Positions 1 through 10,686 of a stretch of 64,000 nt of DNA are shown one piece after another. Below the pieces are notes generated by a model, which saw nothing but the letters and a program-made list of their open reading frames with translations, was not told the origin of the DNA and searched no databases. The translations under genes were made by a program, and so were the position numbers. Location: NCBI GenBank assembly GCA_015146655.1, contig VKHL01000158.1:1-64000 (forward strand). The letters are read 5' to 3'. Each line of letters opens with the position of its first letter. The first letter of the stretch is position 1. This DNA is from Ochromonas danica. Its lineage: Eukaryota; Sar; Chrysophyceae; Chromulinales; Chromulinaceae.

Positions 1-300
1 GAGGAAAAGTGTTTTTGATGAGAGTGTAAAGAGAAAAGGCAATAGTTGTGGAGATGATAAAAGAGATGTGGACGAGGGGGGGGGGGGGGAGGTTATTGCA
101 CCCTATAGAAAGCCAGAAAGATGTTCTTATTGACAACATGAACTCCAACTCTCTACTCAACCACAACCCCCTTGGACCTCTACTTAATTCTCCTCCTGGC
201 CGAAATGGCTCTTGTCACTGACTGACCATGTACAATGACATAAGCACAAGATCCAATACTAATAGTGGATAGATAGCCCTGCCTCTGGATCAAATCACAC
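1..300. other. Left edge, 5' flank of permease copy 1
   Basis: No gene seen. The stretch holds a 14-base G run at about 76-89. It ends in the GATCAAATC element that directly precedes the ATG of the first permease copy. Confidence 0.5.
288..300 (+). promoter_or_regulatory. Shared start-site element of permease copy 1
   Basis: GATCAAATC followed by four bases ending in AC directly abuts the ATG. The same 13-base arrangement sits at 2987-2999 and 5986-5998 before the other two copies, although the rest of the upstream DNA has diverged. It is likely an initiator or leader element, or a relic of the tandem duplication. Confidence 0.45.
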
Positions 301-2200
301 ATGCCCTACAAGTCATCTATCAAATTCATACAAAAAAAACAAGAGCTTGTTCTATCTCTATGCTTTAGGTATCTGTGTGATGAGTGGCAAACAAGCTGTA
401 ATCTGGCAAGGAGGTAAATCTTACCTCTATTTCCTTGACAATACCCAACAACACCCCCCTCTAACTGCTGCTTTGGTATGAACCAATCGAACTGCTTGTG
501 TAGGCTTGTTGCTCTATGGCGTGTGGTCATTCTTTGTGGCCACCGTAGTCTGTGCTGTCTTTTACCTCGTTTTTACATGCTGCTTTGCTGAGATGGTGTC
601 CATCATTCCTTTCTCCGGAGGATGCTATGGTTATGTCCGATGCACATTAGGATCAACAATTGGGTTCTTGACAGGATGCTCGGAGGCAGCGAAGTATATA
701 CTTTTCGCTGTAGTAATAGCCTATTTGATAGGTCTACTATTTCAGAACGTATATGAGTTCGAAGACCATTGGCTGCCTGTGATCTGGCTGGCGTTTTATG
801 TGTTGGCTATAGCATTCAAGACAGTGCCATTGAATTGGACTATTTATGTGTGGGTTTGTCTGGTATTGATGACATTGATAACTCAATGTATCTTCATCTT
901 TGGCGCAGCGAAGGAGAGTAATTGGAAGCATTTCCGTAGAGATATCAATCCTTTCAATACGGATGGAGATGATTTCCTTCAGGGAATAGGTATAGCAGGT
1001 TACCTGTTCGTGGGTATCGACTCAGTGCGCACTTGCATGGACAATGAGTCAAACAAGGTGGTACCAAAGATGATGGTGGTCGTGACATTCATCTCAATCG
1101 CGACAGGGTTGGCGATGGTAATTTCTATGCGTGCCTATTCGATGAATCCCTTATTGTTCGCAACGAATTTCTTCATGCTGTCACCTGGGTTAACGATCGC
1201 CTTACCTGCTATTAAGGCCAAGTTCGCAGACTTTTTCACTCTTCCTTTCATAGTGGGAGCGGGCTTGGGTTTCTACTATAGTGGAGGGAAGCAGATCAGC
1301 TCGATGATGGATTCGGGGTTGTTTCCATCTCTACGATTATGTTGTTGGAAGAAGATGGGCAAAGTAGGTATTGCTGATGGATCGGATGAAGGTGTAGGTG
1401 GAAAGAGCGATGCGGTGGGTGAGGTTGCAGACGTCGTGGCGTCTAATGAAGTGTCGCCACTTGCTGTTCTTTCAAAATCAACACTGGAGTCTATAATTCC
1501 TTTAGCAATTTCTGGGACAATATCGTATATCGTGTTGGTGGCTTGTTACTACAAAGTCGACAATTTCGTTCCTTATATAGTTCATTCGGCTGCCTTATTT
1601 TCTTCCGTAGAGATTATCTTTGTGATGGGAGCCTATCTCATTTTCTCGACGCGGTTTGCAAATATGGATCGTGGTTTTCGAAGTCCGTTCGGCATGTTGG
1701 GAGCAGTGCTGGCGATCGGATTTTGGATATTATTATTTGTGAGCATTCTATACTATCTTTCGCCGAATGATAGAATGTGGGAGGGACTATCCCTTCTCTT
1801 TTTCTACATCATTTGTATAGTTTATTACGTGGGTTTTGCTAGTCGTCATCAATTCTTCTCACGAGAAGAACAAGAAAAGTTTTTAAAGGCTTACATAGTG
1901 AATGGTAAGCTGCTGTTTTGTATTTTATTAGGTTGATGTGAGTTAGCTGAGTGTTTATTTGTTTTCTTTTCAGCTAATAAGGGTAAAAAGAAAGGTCGTG
2001 GCGGTGGCGTTGGTGTTGGAGCAGGAAAGTTAAACAGCAATAAATCTGGGTCCGCTAGTAAGATATGGGGCAATTTGCAAGCCGCTTTCGGACTGGCTTC
2101 TTCTTCTTCTTCTCGTCGTCAGGCCTCATCATCGAATAATCAAGTGGAGAGAGATCTGGGCAAACAAGTCGAGATCAGATCTCCTGTTTCTATGTGTTGA
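301..2200 (+). pseudogene. Ethanolamine-permease-like APC transporter, copy 1 (5' frameshift)
   Basis: The exons are 301-413, 504-1904 and 1974-2200. The introns are 414-503 (gtaaat...tgtag) and 1905-1973 (gtaagc...cag). The product is a polytopic APC-superfamily amine/amino-acid permease of the plasma or endomembranes. The conserved block reads IIPFSGGCYGYVR, then GFLTGCSEAAKY, like ethanolamine permeases. The C-terminal exon is a basic Gly/Ser-rich cytosolic tail. Against copy 3, exon 1 has one extra base in an A-rich run near 334-345. The spliced length (1,741 nt) is one base over a multiple of three. Everything downstream stays open, so the break is recent, a sequencing error in a homopolymer, or is bypassed by initiation at the in-frame ATG at 380. 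Family assignment is by recognition of the APC pattern; the substrate is inferred. Confidence 0.65.
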
Positions 2201-2986
2201 ACCCTTCGAATGAATGTTCAGGTTTTCTGTAAGGTTGTATTAATCTTATTCATGGCTGGTGAAACTCATAAAGGTTAGAGGTCATATAAATGGGTTGATG
2301 TTGGTATAATGTATGGTTGTTAGAGTAGATTGATGGTATTCTTATGAAATCATGTTGAGATGTTTGCACTAATAACATGCTGAGTGGATAACGATATGAC
2401 TGTTACATTGACTGGTTAGAGTCCTCACATTCTAAAATTAACGTACAATTTTGTTGATTGCACATTTGAGATCAGACATGGTGTAAATATGTTTTGTTCC
2501 CCTCTTTGCTCCAACAGAGACAATAATGAAGAGATTAGAAATTAGTTCTCCAGAAGAGATGAATGGAGAGAAAAGAAATTGTGGAGTGACTATAGAAGTT
2601 AAGTCCTATCATTCACGACGGTATACAGTTATTAGCTGTTCAGAAGATGACTATATATTACAACTGAAACCCAGATCTAAGTCAAACTTTTGTAATCATC
2701 ATTTGAGCACAGATGATAAAGAATTCATCTAAAGAGATGAAGATGTAGATGAAAGGGATCTTCTTTCAATAACCAAATGTGTGAGGCCATTAACTTAACA
2801 TCACTTCTGCTGCTTAACATCACACACCCTCCCAAGCACACCACAAAGCACCCACTACTCGCTTCACTCCGTCTTCTTTGCATTGTAATGACCAGAAAAT
2901 GCTAATCATCTCACCACAAATCAAGTTGATCCTTTGTAAGTACAGTGATCGCCATTCTGACAGATAGATCAAAGTAACCCACCTAA
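2201..2986. other. Intergenic, permease copy 1 to copy 2
   Basis: No supported gene. A 68-codon open frame at 2526-2732 matches nothing I recognise and has no signal or motif. The sequence is AT-rich spacer plus the 5' flank of copy 2. Confidence 0.4.
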
Positions 2987-2999
2987 GATCAAATCAAAC
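2987..2999 (+). promoter_or_regulatory. Shared start-site element of permease copy 2
   Basis: This is the second instance of GATCAAATC plus four bases ending in AC, immediately before the copy 2 ATG at 3000. See the copy 1 element. Confidence 0.45.
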
Positions 3000-4934
3000 A
3001 TGTCTTACAAATCATCTATCAAATTCATCCAGGAAAACAAGAAGCTTTTCTAACTCTATGCTTTGGGTGTCTGTGTGATGAGTGGCAAACAAGCTATTCT
3101 CTGGCAGTCAGGTAAAACATCTTCACCATGTTTCATTGCTGTATTCCCTACTAAACCTCCCCTTTGTGGTATAAACCTTGCAATCGAACTACTTGTACAG
3201 GCTTGTTGCTTTATGATGTGTGGCCATTCTTTGTGGCCACTGTGGTATGTGCTATCGTCAATCTCTCCTTAGCATTCTGCCTGGCTGAGATGGTGTCCAT
3301 TATTCCTTTCTCCGGAGGATGCTACGGTTATGTCCGATGCACGTTAGGATCAACCATTGGGTTCTTGACAGGATGTTCAGAGGCAGCGAAGTATATCCTG
3401 TACACGACGATTATAACAAATGTGATAGGTCTGCTGTTTCAGAATGTGTATGAGTTCGAAGACCATTGGCTGCCTGTGATCTGGCTGGCATTCTATGTGT
3501 TGGCCATAGCATTCAAGACAGTGCCATTGAATTGGTCTATTTATGTGTGGATGGGTCTGGCCTTGATGACATTGATAACTCAAGGCATCTTCATCTTTGG
3601 TGCAGCGAAGGAGAGTAATTGGAAGCATTTCCGTAAGGATATCAATCCTTTCAATACAGATGGAGAAAATTTCCTGAAAGCTCTAATTTACGCCTTTTAC
3701 CCATTCACGGGTATCGATTCAGTGCGCACTTGTATCGATGACGAATCCAACAAGGTGGTACCATATGTGATGGTGATCGTGACATTAATCGCCATTGCTA
3801 CGGGTTTGTCGACAATAATTTCGATGCGTGCCTATTCGATGAATCCATTGTTGTTCGGGACGAACTTCTTCGGTCTATCACCAGGGTTGGAGATCGCATT
3901 ACCTGCTATTAAGGCAAAGTTTGTAGATTTCTTCACTCTACCTTGCATTGTGGGTGCGTGCTTGGGTTTCTACTATAGTGGAGGGAAGCAGATCAACTCG
4001 ATGATGGATTCGGGGTTATTACCATCTCTTAATTTATGTGGATTGAAGAAGTTGGGTAAAGTAGGTGTTGATGGTGGATCGGATGAAGGTGTAGGTGGAA
4101 AGAGCGACGTGGCTAGTGAAAATAAGAGTGTTATTTCAGACGTTGGTTTGACACCCGATGAAGTATCAACTTTGGCCCATCCTCCGAAATCGACACTAGA
4201 GACGATAATTCCTTTGGTAATCTCAGGAATAGTATCGTATGTCTTGTTGGTTTCATGCTTTTATTCTACAAAGTACTTTTTACATGATATAGTAAATATG
4301 GCTGCCTTATTATCTTGCTTTGAAGTTTTCTTCATGATGAGTGCTTATCTTATCTTCTCGACACGGTTTGTGAATATGGAGCGTGGCTTTCGAAGTCCAT
4401 TCGGCACGTTGGGAGCATTGATGGCGATCTGTTTTTGGTTATTACTGTTTGTGATCAACCTGTATTACCAAACTGAGAATGATCGAATGTGGGAAGGGTT
4501 ATCACTTCTAGTTTTCTTCGCGGTTTGCATAATTTATTACGTAACCTTTGCAAGCGGTAGACAATTCTTCTCAAAAGAAGAACAGGAGAAGTTTTTAAAG
4601 GCTTATATCGTGAATGGTAAGCTTGCTTTGTTTTCGTTTGACATGAGTCAGCCAGCAAGAATGGCAATAATGTTGATGTTGTTGGTGTGGCTTTGTTTGT
4701 TGTTCAGCTAATAAGGGTAAAAAGAAAGGTCGTGGAGGTGGTGGACCTCAGAAAACTGGTATTAGATCTAAGTTGAGCAATAAGATATGGGGGAAGCGGC
4801 AGAGCGGTGCTAGAGTTGTTTCTTCTCCTCATCTTGAGGGTTTCTCATCAGATAATCACAATGGGAATGATAGCAACAACCTTGTTGAAACACGATCCCT
4901 TTCTACTACCCTCAAGTCAGCGGATAAACGTTAA
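3000..4934 (+). pseudogene. Ethanolamine-permease-like APC transporter, copy 2 (early stop)
   Basis: The exons are 3000-3111, 3201-4616 and 4708-4934, and the introns are 3112-3200 and 4617-4707, at the same positions and phases as the other copies. The spliced length (1,755 nt) is a multiple of three. Exon 1 has an in-frame TAA at codon 18 (3051-3053) where copy 3 has TAT (Tyr). The rest is intact, with the full membrane domain and the basic tail. An in-frame ATG at 3078 (MSGKQ) could rescue most of the protein but would cut into the first membrane helix. Read-through, strain polymorphism or a young pseudogene are all possible. The product is very similar to copy 3 in the transporter core, so the duplication is recent or homogenised. 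Confidence 0.65.
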
Positions 4935-5985
4935 TGAAGAAAATATGAAAGGTATTTTCGATATAGTAATTATTATCGGTGATTGGGATCGTTGAAGTGC
5001 GGTCGTTTTGTTTATTGCAGTTCGAAGAAGGTTTTAGCATGAGCGATTCTGATAGTTTGCGATTCTGATAGTTTACTTGTGATGTTTTCTCATCGTTTAT
5101 GAGTGTTAATCTTTGTTCTCGCCTCGTTATGGAAGTGTTTGCAAAGTGTGGCGTGGCGTACTTTTCTTTTACTGTTCTGTTCTATTGTACATCTATCCCC
5201 GCTTGATTTGTTGAAGCGGATGCGGATAACAGATTTCTGATTATACCCATTATGTAATACTGTATGAAGTCCTCGCGAGTCTGGTGACCCTCTGATAAAT
5301 TATATTTACATTTATATTTATGGTCGGTCATTAGGAGCTGCTTCAGTCCCAATATTCTGTGTGTGAGAGTATAATTTGGGATTGGCATTGTTGTTGGTCG
5401 ATGTGTTGAGTTATCGATTATGTATAGTCCAAAGTACTAAACCCATCAAACTTCATTGTCATAATCGATCATCCCTTGAGCGCAGATGGTCCTTTAGAGA
5501 TGAAGATAGATTAAACAGAGTAAATTTCAAAAAAGATATTTCGACGTACAATCTCATCATCATCTAGAAGCTTACTTTCTTTGATGCTTCACAATCTACA
5601 TTTGAAGTTCACATTCGGCATTCAGCGGGTGAAACGGAAATTCGAAACGGAACGAAAAACGTGATGGTAAAACTGTTTTAACCCCACATTTGCATGGATG
5701 GATGTTTGTTCTCCGCTGCTGTGTAAATTCTCGCGCAAAAAACGGTGAAAACCGAAAACCGAAAACCGAAAACACAACAACACCCCGCAGCAACAACGCA
5801 ACACAACAACAATCGCATTGTGAGTCTTGCTCTTATAACATTCTTCATGAGTTAATTAATTCCCCTTTTTAAAGATCGAAGAATAGTATAGGTCATAAAT
5901 ATAGTGACTGATATTTCGTGAGTTTGGTGAAAAAAACTCCATCCAATAATATATATCGAGGGTCGAGATAGATATAACACGTCAA
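4935..5985. other. Intergenic, permease copy 2 to copy 3
   Basis: No gene seen in about 1 kb. There is a short tandem of the pentamer-like unit ACCGAAA at about 5749-5773. Scattered short ORFs look random. Confidence 0.4.
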
Positions 5986-5998
5986 GATCAAATCTCAC
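5986..5998 (+). promoter_or_regulatory. Shared start-site element of permease copy 3
   Basis: This is the third instance of GATCAAATC plus four bases ending in AC, directly abutting the ATG at 5999. Confidence 0.45.
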
Positions 5999-7910
5999 AT
6001 GTCCAAGTCATATCTGAAATTGATCCAAGAAAACAAGAAGTTGTTCTATCTCTATGCTTTGGGTATCTGTGTGATGTGTGGTAAACAAGCTGCACTCTGG
6101 CAATCAGGTACTCGCCCTTTCTTGGCCACCCCAACAGCCTTCCCGTTAACCGTTACTTCCAACATTCTGTCCACCATCATAGCGTGCGTACTATATGGTG
6201 TGTGGTCTTTCTTTGTGGCCACTGTGGTCTGCGCAATCGCCAATCTCTCCTTAGCATTCTGTCTGGCTGAGATGGTGTCAATCATTCCTTTCTCCGGAGG
6301 ATGCTATGGTTATGTCCGATGCACATTGGGTCCAACGATCGGCTTCATGACGGGGTGTTTTGAGGCGGCAAAGTACACAATGTACGCTGTAGTAATAGCC
6401 TATTTGATAGGTCTGTTGTTTCAGGATATGTATGAGTTCGAAGACCATTGGCTGCCTGTGATCTGGCTGGCATTCTATGTGTTGGCCATAGCATTCAAGA
6501 CAGTGCCATTGAATTGGTCTATTTATGTGTGGGTGGGTCTGGCCTTGATGACATTGATCACTCAAGGCATCTTCATCTTTGGTGCAGCGAAGGGTGATAA
6601 CTGGAAGAATTTAAGTCCGGATATCAACCCGTTCAATAGAAAGGTTGGTGATTTCTTGCAAGCGATTGGTGTTGCGAACTTTCTCTTGGTGGGTATCGAT
6701 TCAGTGCGCACTTGCATGGACGATGAGTCGAACAAGGTGGTACCATATGTGATGGTGACCGCGACGTTAGTCTCCATCGGGACGGGATTGGCTTCAATTA
6801 TATCGATGCGTGCCTATTCGATGAATCCATTTTTGTTTGTGACATCCATACCTTTTTCGCCCGGCTTGTTGATCGCTATTCCTTCTATCAATGCAAAGTA
6901 TGTAGACTTCTTCACACTACCTTGCATCGTGGGAGCGGGCTTGGGTTTCTTCTATAGCGGAGGGAAGCAGATCAGCTCGATGATGGATTCGCGGTTATTC
7001 CCATCTCTACGATTATGTGGTTGGAAGAAGTTGGGTAAAGTAGGTATTGCTGATGAATTGGATGGAGGAGCACTTGCGAGGAACTATGCAGTGGGAGAGA
7101 ATAAGAGTAACATTTCAGATATGACAGAAGAAGAAGTATCAACACTGGCTAATTATCCTACAACAAAGTTGGAAGCGACAATTCCTTTGATGATCTCAGC
7201 CATAATTGCCTATATCGTTTTGGTGGTATGCTACCATGAGGTCGATAGTTTCTTCCCTTATATAGCGCACATCGTCGCGTTGTTATCTTCTGTTGAGGTT
7301 TGCTGTATGATGGGAGCATATCTTGTTTTCTCGACGCGGTTTGCAAATATGGATCGTAGTTTTCGAAGCCCATTCGGCATGGTTGGAGCATTGATTGCTA
7401 TTGGGTTTTGGATATTGTTATTTGTAACCACGTTGTACTATCTATTGCCGGATGTTAGAATGTGGGAGGGACTATCACTTTTAGTTTTCTTCGTAGTTTG
7501 CATGGTTTATTACGCTTTGTTTGCGAGTCATCATCAATTCTTCTCAAAAGAAGAACAGCAGAAGTTTTTAAAGGCTTATATTGCGAACGGTAAGTTGTTT
7601 ATTAAATTCAGCGATTGTGATTAGAGCCTTGTTGAGAATAGCAATAACATAGATGTTTCTGATTTTCGTCTGACTGTTTTGTTTTTCAGCTAACAAGAAT
7701 AGAAGAAAAGGTCGAGGAGGTTTTAGGGCAATTGGTTATAGAACGGGGTTAGGTAAAGCAATATGGGGGAATCTCCAAGCCGCTGCCAGAGTGGTAGCTT
7801 CTTCGTCTTCATCTTCTCGTCTTCAAGATTTCTCTTCAATCAATCGTGAGGAGAAGAATAGTAGCCACCATGTTCAGGTAAGTTTTCTTCATTTACTTCT
7901 GTTGGTTTGA
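5999..7910 (+). CDS. Ethanolamine-permease-like APC transporter, copy 3 (intact)
   Basis: The exons are 5999-6107, 6183-7589 and 7690-7910, giving 1,737 nt and 578 residues. It is a polytopic APC-superfamily permease. The first helix is near ALGICVMCGKQ; the motifs SGGCYGYVR and GFMTGCFEAAKY follow, and about ten further hydrophobic segments run to residue 510. A basic Gly/Arg then Ser-rich tail is added by the last exon. Intron 1 (6108-6182, 75 nt) has no stop and is a multiple of three, so the gene also reads open through it. I prefer the spliced form because copies 1 and 2 have clear 90- and 89-nt introns at that exact site. Splicing also restores a helix 1 to helix 2 spacing close to that I recall for bacterial ethanolamine permeases. 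A further GT (CAG|gtaagt, 7878) could extend the tail. Ethanolamine as substrate is inferred from family resemblance. Confidence 0.75.
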
Positions 7911-8747
7911 TTTGAACTTATGGAATGAATGTTAAGATGGTTTGTGAAGAATGAGTAGCAACGATATTGCAATAGTCTTATTCATTGTGCTGGAGTAGTA
8001 GGTAGAAGCGCTTATTTTGTATTTTGCTGTTCTTGTCCTTGCAATGCGTGAGATAAAGCGCATTGTGAGAACGACTATGTTTGCCTGTCATTTGAACGTC
8101 GGTTTGATAGTTCTAGAGTGTTTGTATACACACGAACTGTAGACTGTTATTATTGTAAATTTGTGATTTTTGTATGACTTATTCATTCACTGGGTTGGCT
8201 ATGCTATGTGCTAACTCTCATTAGAGATGCTTCTCTGAACATGATGCATAACAACAGCTCGAGTATTATGCATGTTTTATTATACTTTCTGATTTTCATA
8301 TGATTGCTGTACTTGAGTCGTTGATTGAAAATTGCAAAATTGCCAATGCGCGACTGTATTTGGCCAGAATTCATTTCTTAAATAATAAGATTTCTTATAT
8401 AATCATGTGATATCAACTTGAGATCTTTCTCTTGTCTTCTCTTGTCTTATACGAGAAGAAGGAGTGATAAGAAAGATTATGTGTGAAGAAAACATGAGAA
8501 CAATAATGATCCACTATTCTTAAAACAAGAAATCAACATACCTCCTTTCCTAATTGCCTACACTGGGATGGACGCATCGACCCAATCCATCGATGCCTAT
8601 GTGTCCACCATTGCCAACCCCATGACCAATGCTTAATTGAATCTCCGCATCTTAAAGTGCTGTTGCTGTTACTGTTGTTTCAGCAGCGTATTAACTTAAC
8701 AAGAGAGTGAGGGACTAAGCAGTTGGTGATGCGGTGATGGACTAACT
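7911..8747. other. Intergenic, permease copy 3 to shugoshin
   Basis: No supported gene. A short open frame ending at about 8633 (containing IPPFLIAYTGMDAST) has slightly richer composition but no homology I can name. The rest is AT-rich. Confidence 0.4.
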
Positions 8748-9611
8748 ATGAGAAGAAAGATCATGTCTCACTATAGGAGAAGAGGATCTATTGCTACTTC
8801 TATCAATACCAATGCTAGTACCAGTCAACAGGATTTATTAGCACGTAATCATGAACTAATCAAAGAAATTCTTCGATTACGTGCAGAGAATAGTATGATA
8901 AAGAAGAAAGTCAGTGCTTTGTTGATCTGGAAGTTATCTCAACCACTTGGTCGAAATCAGTATCGTGATGCTAGTACTCAGACTGAAGAAGAAGAAGAAG
9001 AAGACAGCGGTGGGATAGGTGGGAGAAGTAGTGCTGCGATATCATTTCCGACACCTCCTATTCAAAGCACTCCTGTTGTTGAGGTATTTGATTCAAATTC
9101 ATTCATCACACCAGGAAAACAAACTATTACTCAAAATAGACAACGAAATGATGACAAAGTCTCTCCTAATGGAGAAGTAGAGAAAAAGGAGAAATCTCCT
9201 AATTCTCAAGAACGTGTTACAGAAACTCTCACAGAGCGCATCAGACAAGACAATAACAACAATAACAACAATAACAACAATAACAACAATAACAATAACA
9301 GCAACAATAACAGCAACAATGGCAATTACAATAACGACAGTAACAACAACAATAATAACAACAGCGATAACAACAACGATAACTATAACGATGAGCTGTT
9401 CATTGCCTCTACTCCTTCTTCATCTATCCCAGCACGTCGTCTCTCTAGAAGTGTACGTCGACCTGTCAGTTATACAGAACCTTCTCTACGAGCTAAAATG
9501 AGAAAGGGATTTAAATTCTTCAAATATGAGGATGGTAGGAAGCAAGTGGGCAGCTTGTCACCTATCAACACTCCAGGACTATCAGATCAACTTGTTGTTG
9601 AAAGTAAATAA
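8748..9611 (+). CDS. SGO1: Shugoshin, protector of centromeric cohesion
   Basis: A single exon encodes 287 residues. Shugoshins recruit PP2A to centromeric cohesin and protect it from cleavage or phosphorylation until anaphase. Two hallmarks are visible. An N-terminal short coiled coil at about residues 24-62 (LLARNHELIKEILRLRAENS) is the PP2A/dimer region. A basic C-terminal SGO motif near residues 228-250 reads RRLSRSVRRPVSYTEPSLRA followed by KMRK, matching the RRSxR...VxYxEPSLxxKxRR pattern of the family. Between them lie an acidic stretch (EEEEEED) and a long Asn-rich linker at about residues 168-207. The overall architecture and size fit a small shugoshin. SGO1 versus SGO2 cannot be told apart here. 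Confidence 0.8.
   Translation: MRRKIMSHYRRRGSIATSINTNASTSQQDLLARNHELIKEILRLRAENSMIKKKVSALLIWKLSQPLGRNQYRDASTQTEEEEEEDSGGIGGRSSAAISFPTPPIQSTPVVEVFDSNSFITPGKQTITQNRQRNDDKVSPNGEVEKKEKSPNSQERVTETLTERIRQDNNNNNNNNNNNNNNNNSNNNSNNGNYNNDSNNNNNNNSDNNNDNYNDELFIASTPSSSIPARRLSRSVRRPVSYTEPSLRAKMRKGFKFFKYEDGRKQVGSLSPINTPGLSDQLVVESK
9250..9390 (+). repeat. AAC/AAT trinucleotide repeat inside shugoshin
   Basis: Imperfect runs of AAC and AAT with a few Ser, Asp and Gly codons encode the poly-Asn linker of the shugoshin protein. The mix of synonymous codons suggests an older repeat with point changes rather than a fresh expansion. Confidence 0.85.
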
Positions 9612-9777
9612 TACTACTATACGGATTCGCTCAGTACGAATATAAGACGGTCAAGGCACAAGGAAGATTGTGACACGCGGGAGAGGATGGATTATTTTTT
9701 ACATGGTTGTTATTCATCATACATACAGGAAAGGCGATCGGGTTAATAAGGGAAAAAGGAAAGAGTTGATTGATCTC

Positions 9778-10686
9778 CTATTTATCAGTTTTGGGGGCAT
9801 TTTCGGTAGGATAACCAGCAATGCTAACAAGGTTGATACAATAGCGATTGCCCTTACTATCAGGAATATTGTGACCAAGATGAGTGCCGGTGACAGAGAC
9901 CATCTCATTCTTGTTCACTGCACGAACATTCTCCCAATTGACCTAATTCATAAACAATAACATTAAAGAGCTACTAAACAGGCTTGTAGTACAAATAGCA
10001 TCGCTACCTCATTATCTCTGAAGGAAGGCCAGCCATGCTTGAGACTTTCTTGTTTCCACTCATCAAAGGAGCGACCCAATGGTGCGGTGAAAAGCAATTT
10101 ACCAGTGACAGAGTCATAAAACTCATTTGGTTTGGTTGGGTCAACTTCATCAAAGAATGATGTTTCTGTCAACAAAATTAACAATCGTTTGTTAATAGAA
10201 GTGTGGGGAACATGTTGGAGGGATTGAAGTATGATAACCTTTTTTAAAATATCCAGCATACTCAGCATAATGACGATTGAAATTAGAAATGCGATCAGCT
10301 AAAGTTCTATCCACATTCCATCTCAATTTGTCCTGCACGGGAAGAGAACTTGTTCCATGATCCTTCGTCTCCATGAGATCATCACTTGCATGGATAGGAT
10401 AAGGACAACTATCACCTGTTGCTGCAAAGGCACTAGTAGAAGAGAAATAAGCTAATCCCGCAACAAGAGACGCTGCTAATAAGACTTTCTTGACAACAGG
10501 GAAGTTGAAAGATGAGAAAGGCTGTTGTTTAGAGGCCATTACAAAGAACTTGTTTCGAGAAGGTCGTTGCCAAGAATGATGACTGCTGCGATGAGAGGTA
10601 GGAGAAGGAAGATAAGCTTGAACAAATCCTACAAAGAAGGAAAAGACAGCAAAGTAGGAATACAAGAGATGGAAAGTTACTTTCAT
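9778..10686 (-). CDS. MsrB-like protein with predicted thylakoid-lumen targeting
   Basis: The exons are 10686-10239, 10165-10008 and 9942-9778, for 256 residues. MsrB enzymes reduce methionine-R-sulfoxide in proteins. The N-terminus is tripartite. A signal peptide comes first (MKVTFHLLYSYFAVFSFF, cleavage near VQA|YLP). A Ser/His/Arg-rich transit-like stretch follows. A second hydrophobic segment then ends STSAFAA, a lumen signal with KK rather than a twin Arg, so Sec-type. The MsrB fold shows FYDSVTGKLLFTAPLGRSFDEW, then HGWPSF, then THLGHNIPD and GNRYCIN. RYCIN holds the catalytic Cys of MsrB. The zinc-binding CxxC pairs are absent, as in zinc-free MsrB variants. Lumen location is inferred from the targeting signals; activity is unproven. 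Confidence 0.75.

Noticed and set aside
2526-2732. 68-codon open frame between permease copies
   Set aside because: No domain, signal or repeat structure, and not near splice sites that would join it to a neighbour.
5999-7624. Uninterrupted 541-codon reading of permease copy 3
   Set aside because: Conserved intron positions in copies 1 and 2 and the shared 3' exon show that both ends are better explained by splicing; kept only as an intron-retention alternative.
8500-8633. Short frame with FLIAYTGMDASTQSIDAYVS, slightly like a segment of the permease core
   Set aside because: The similarity is limited to a few residues and there is no upstream exon; treated as chance.
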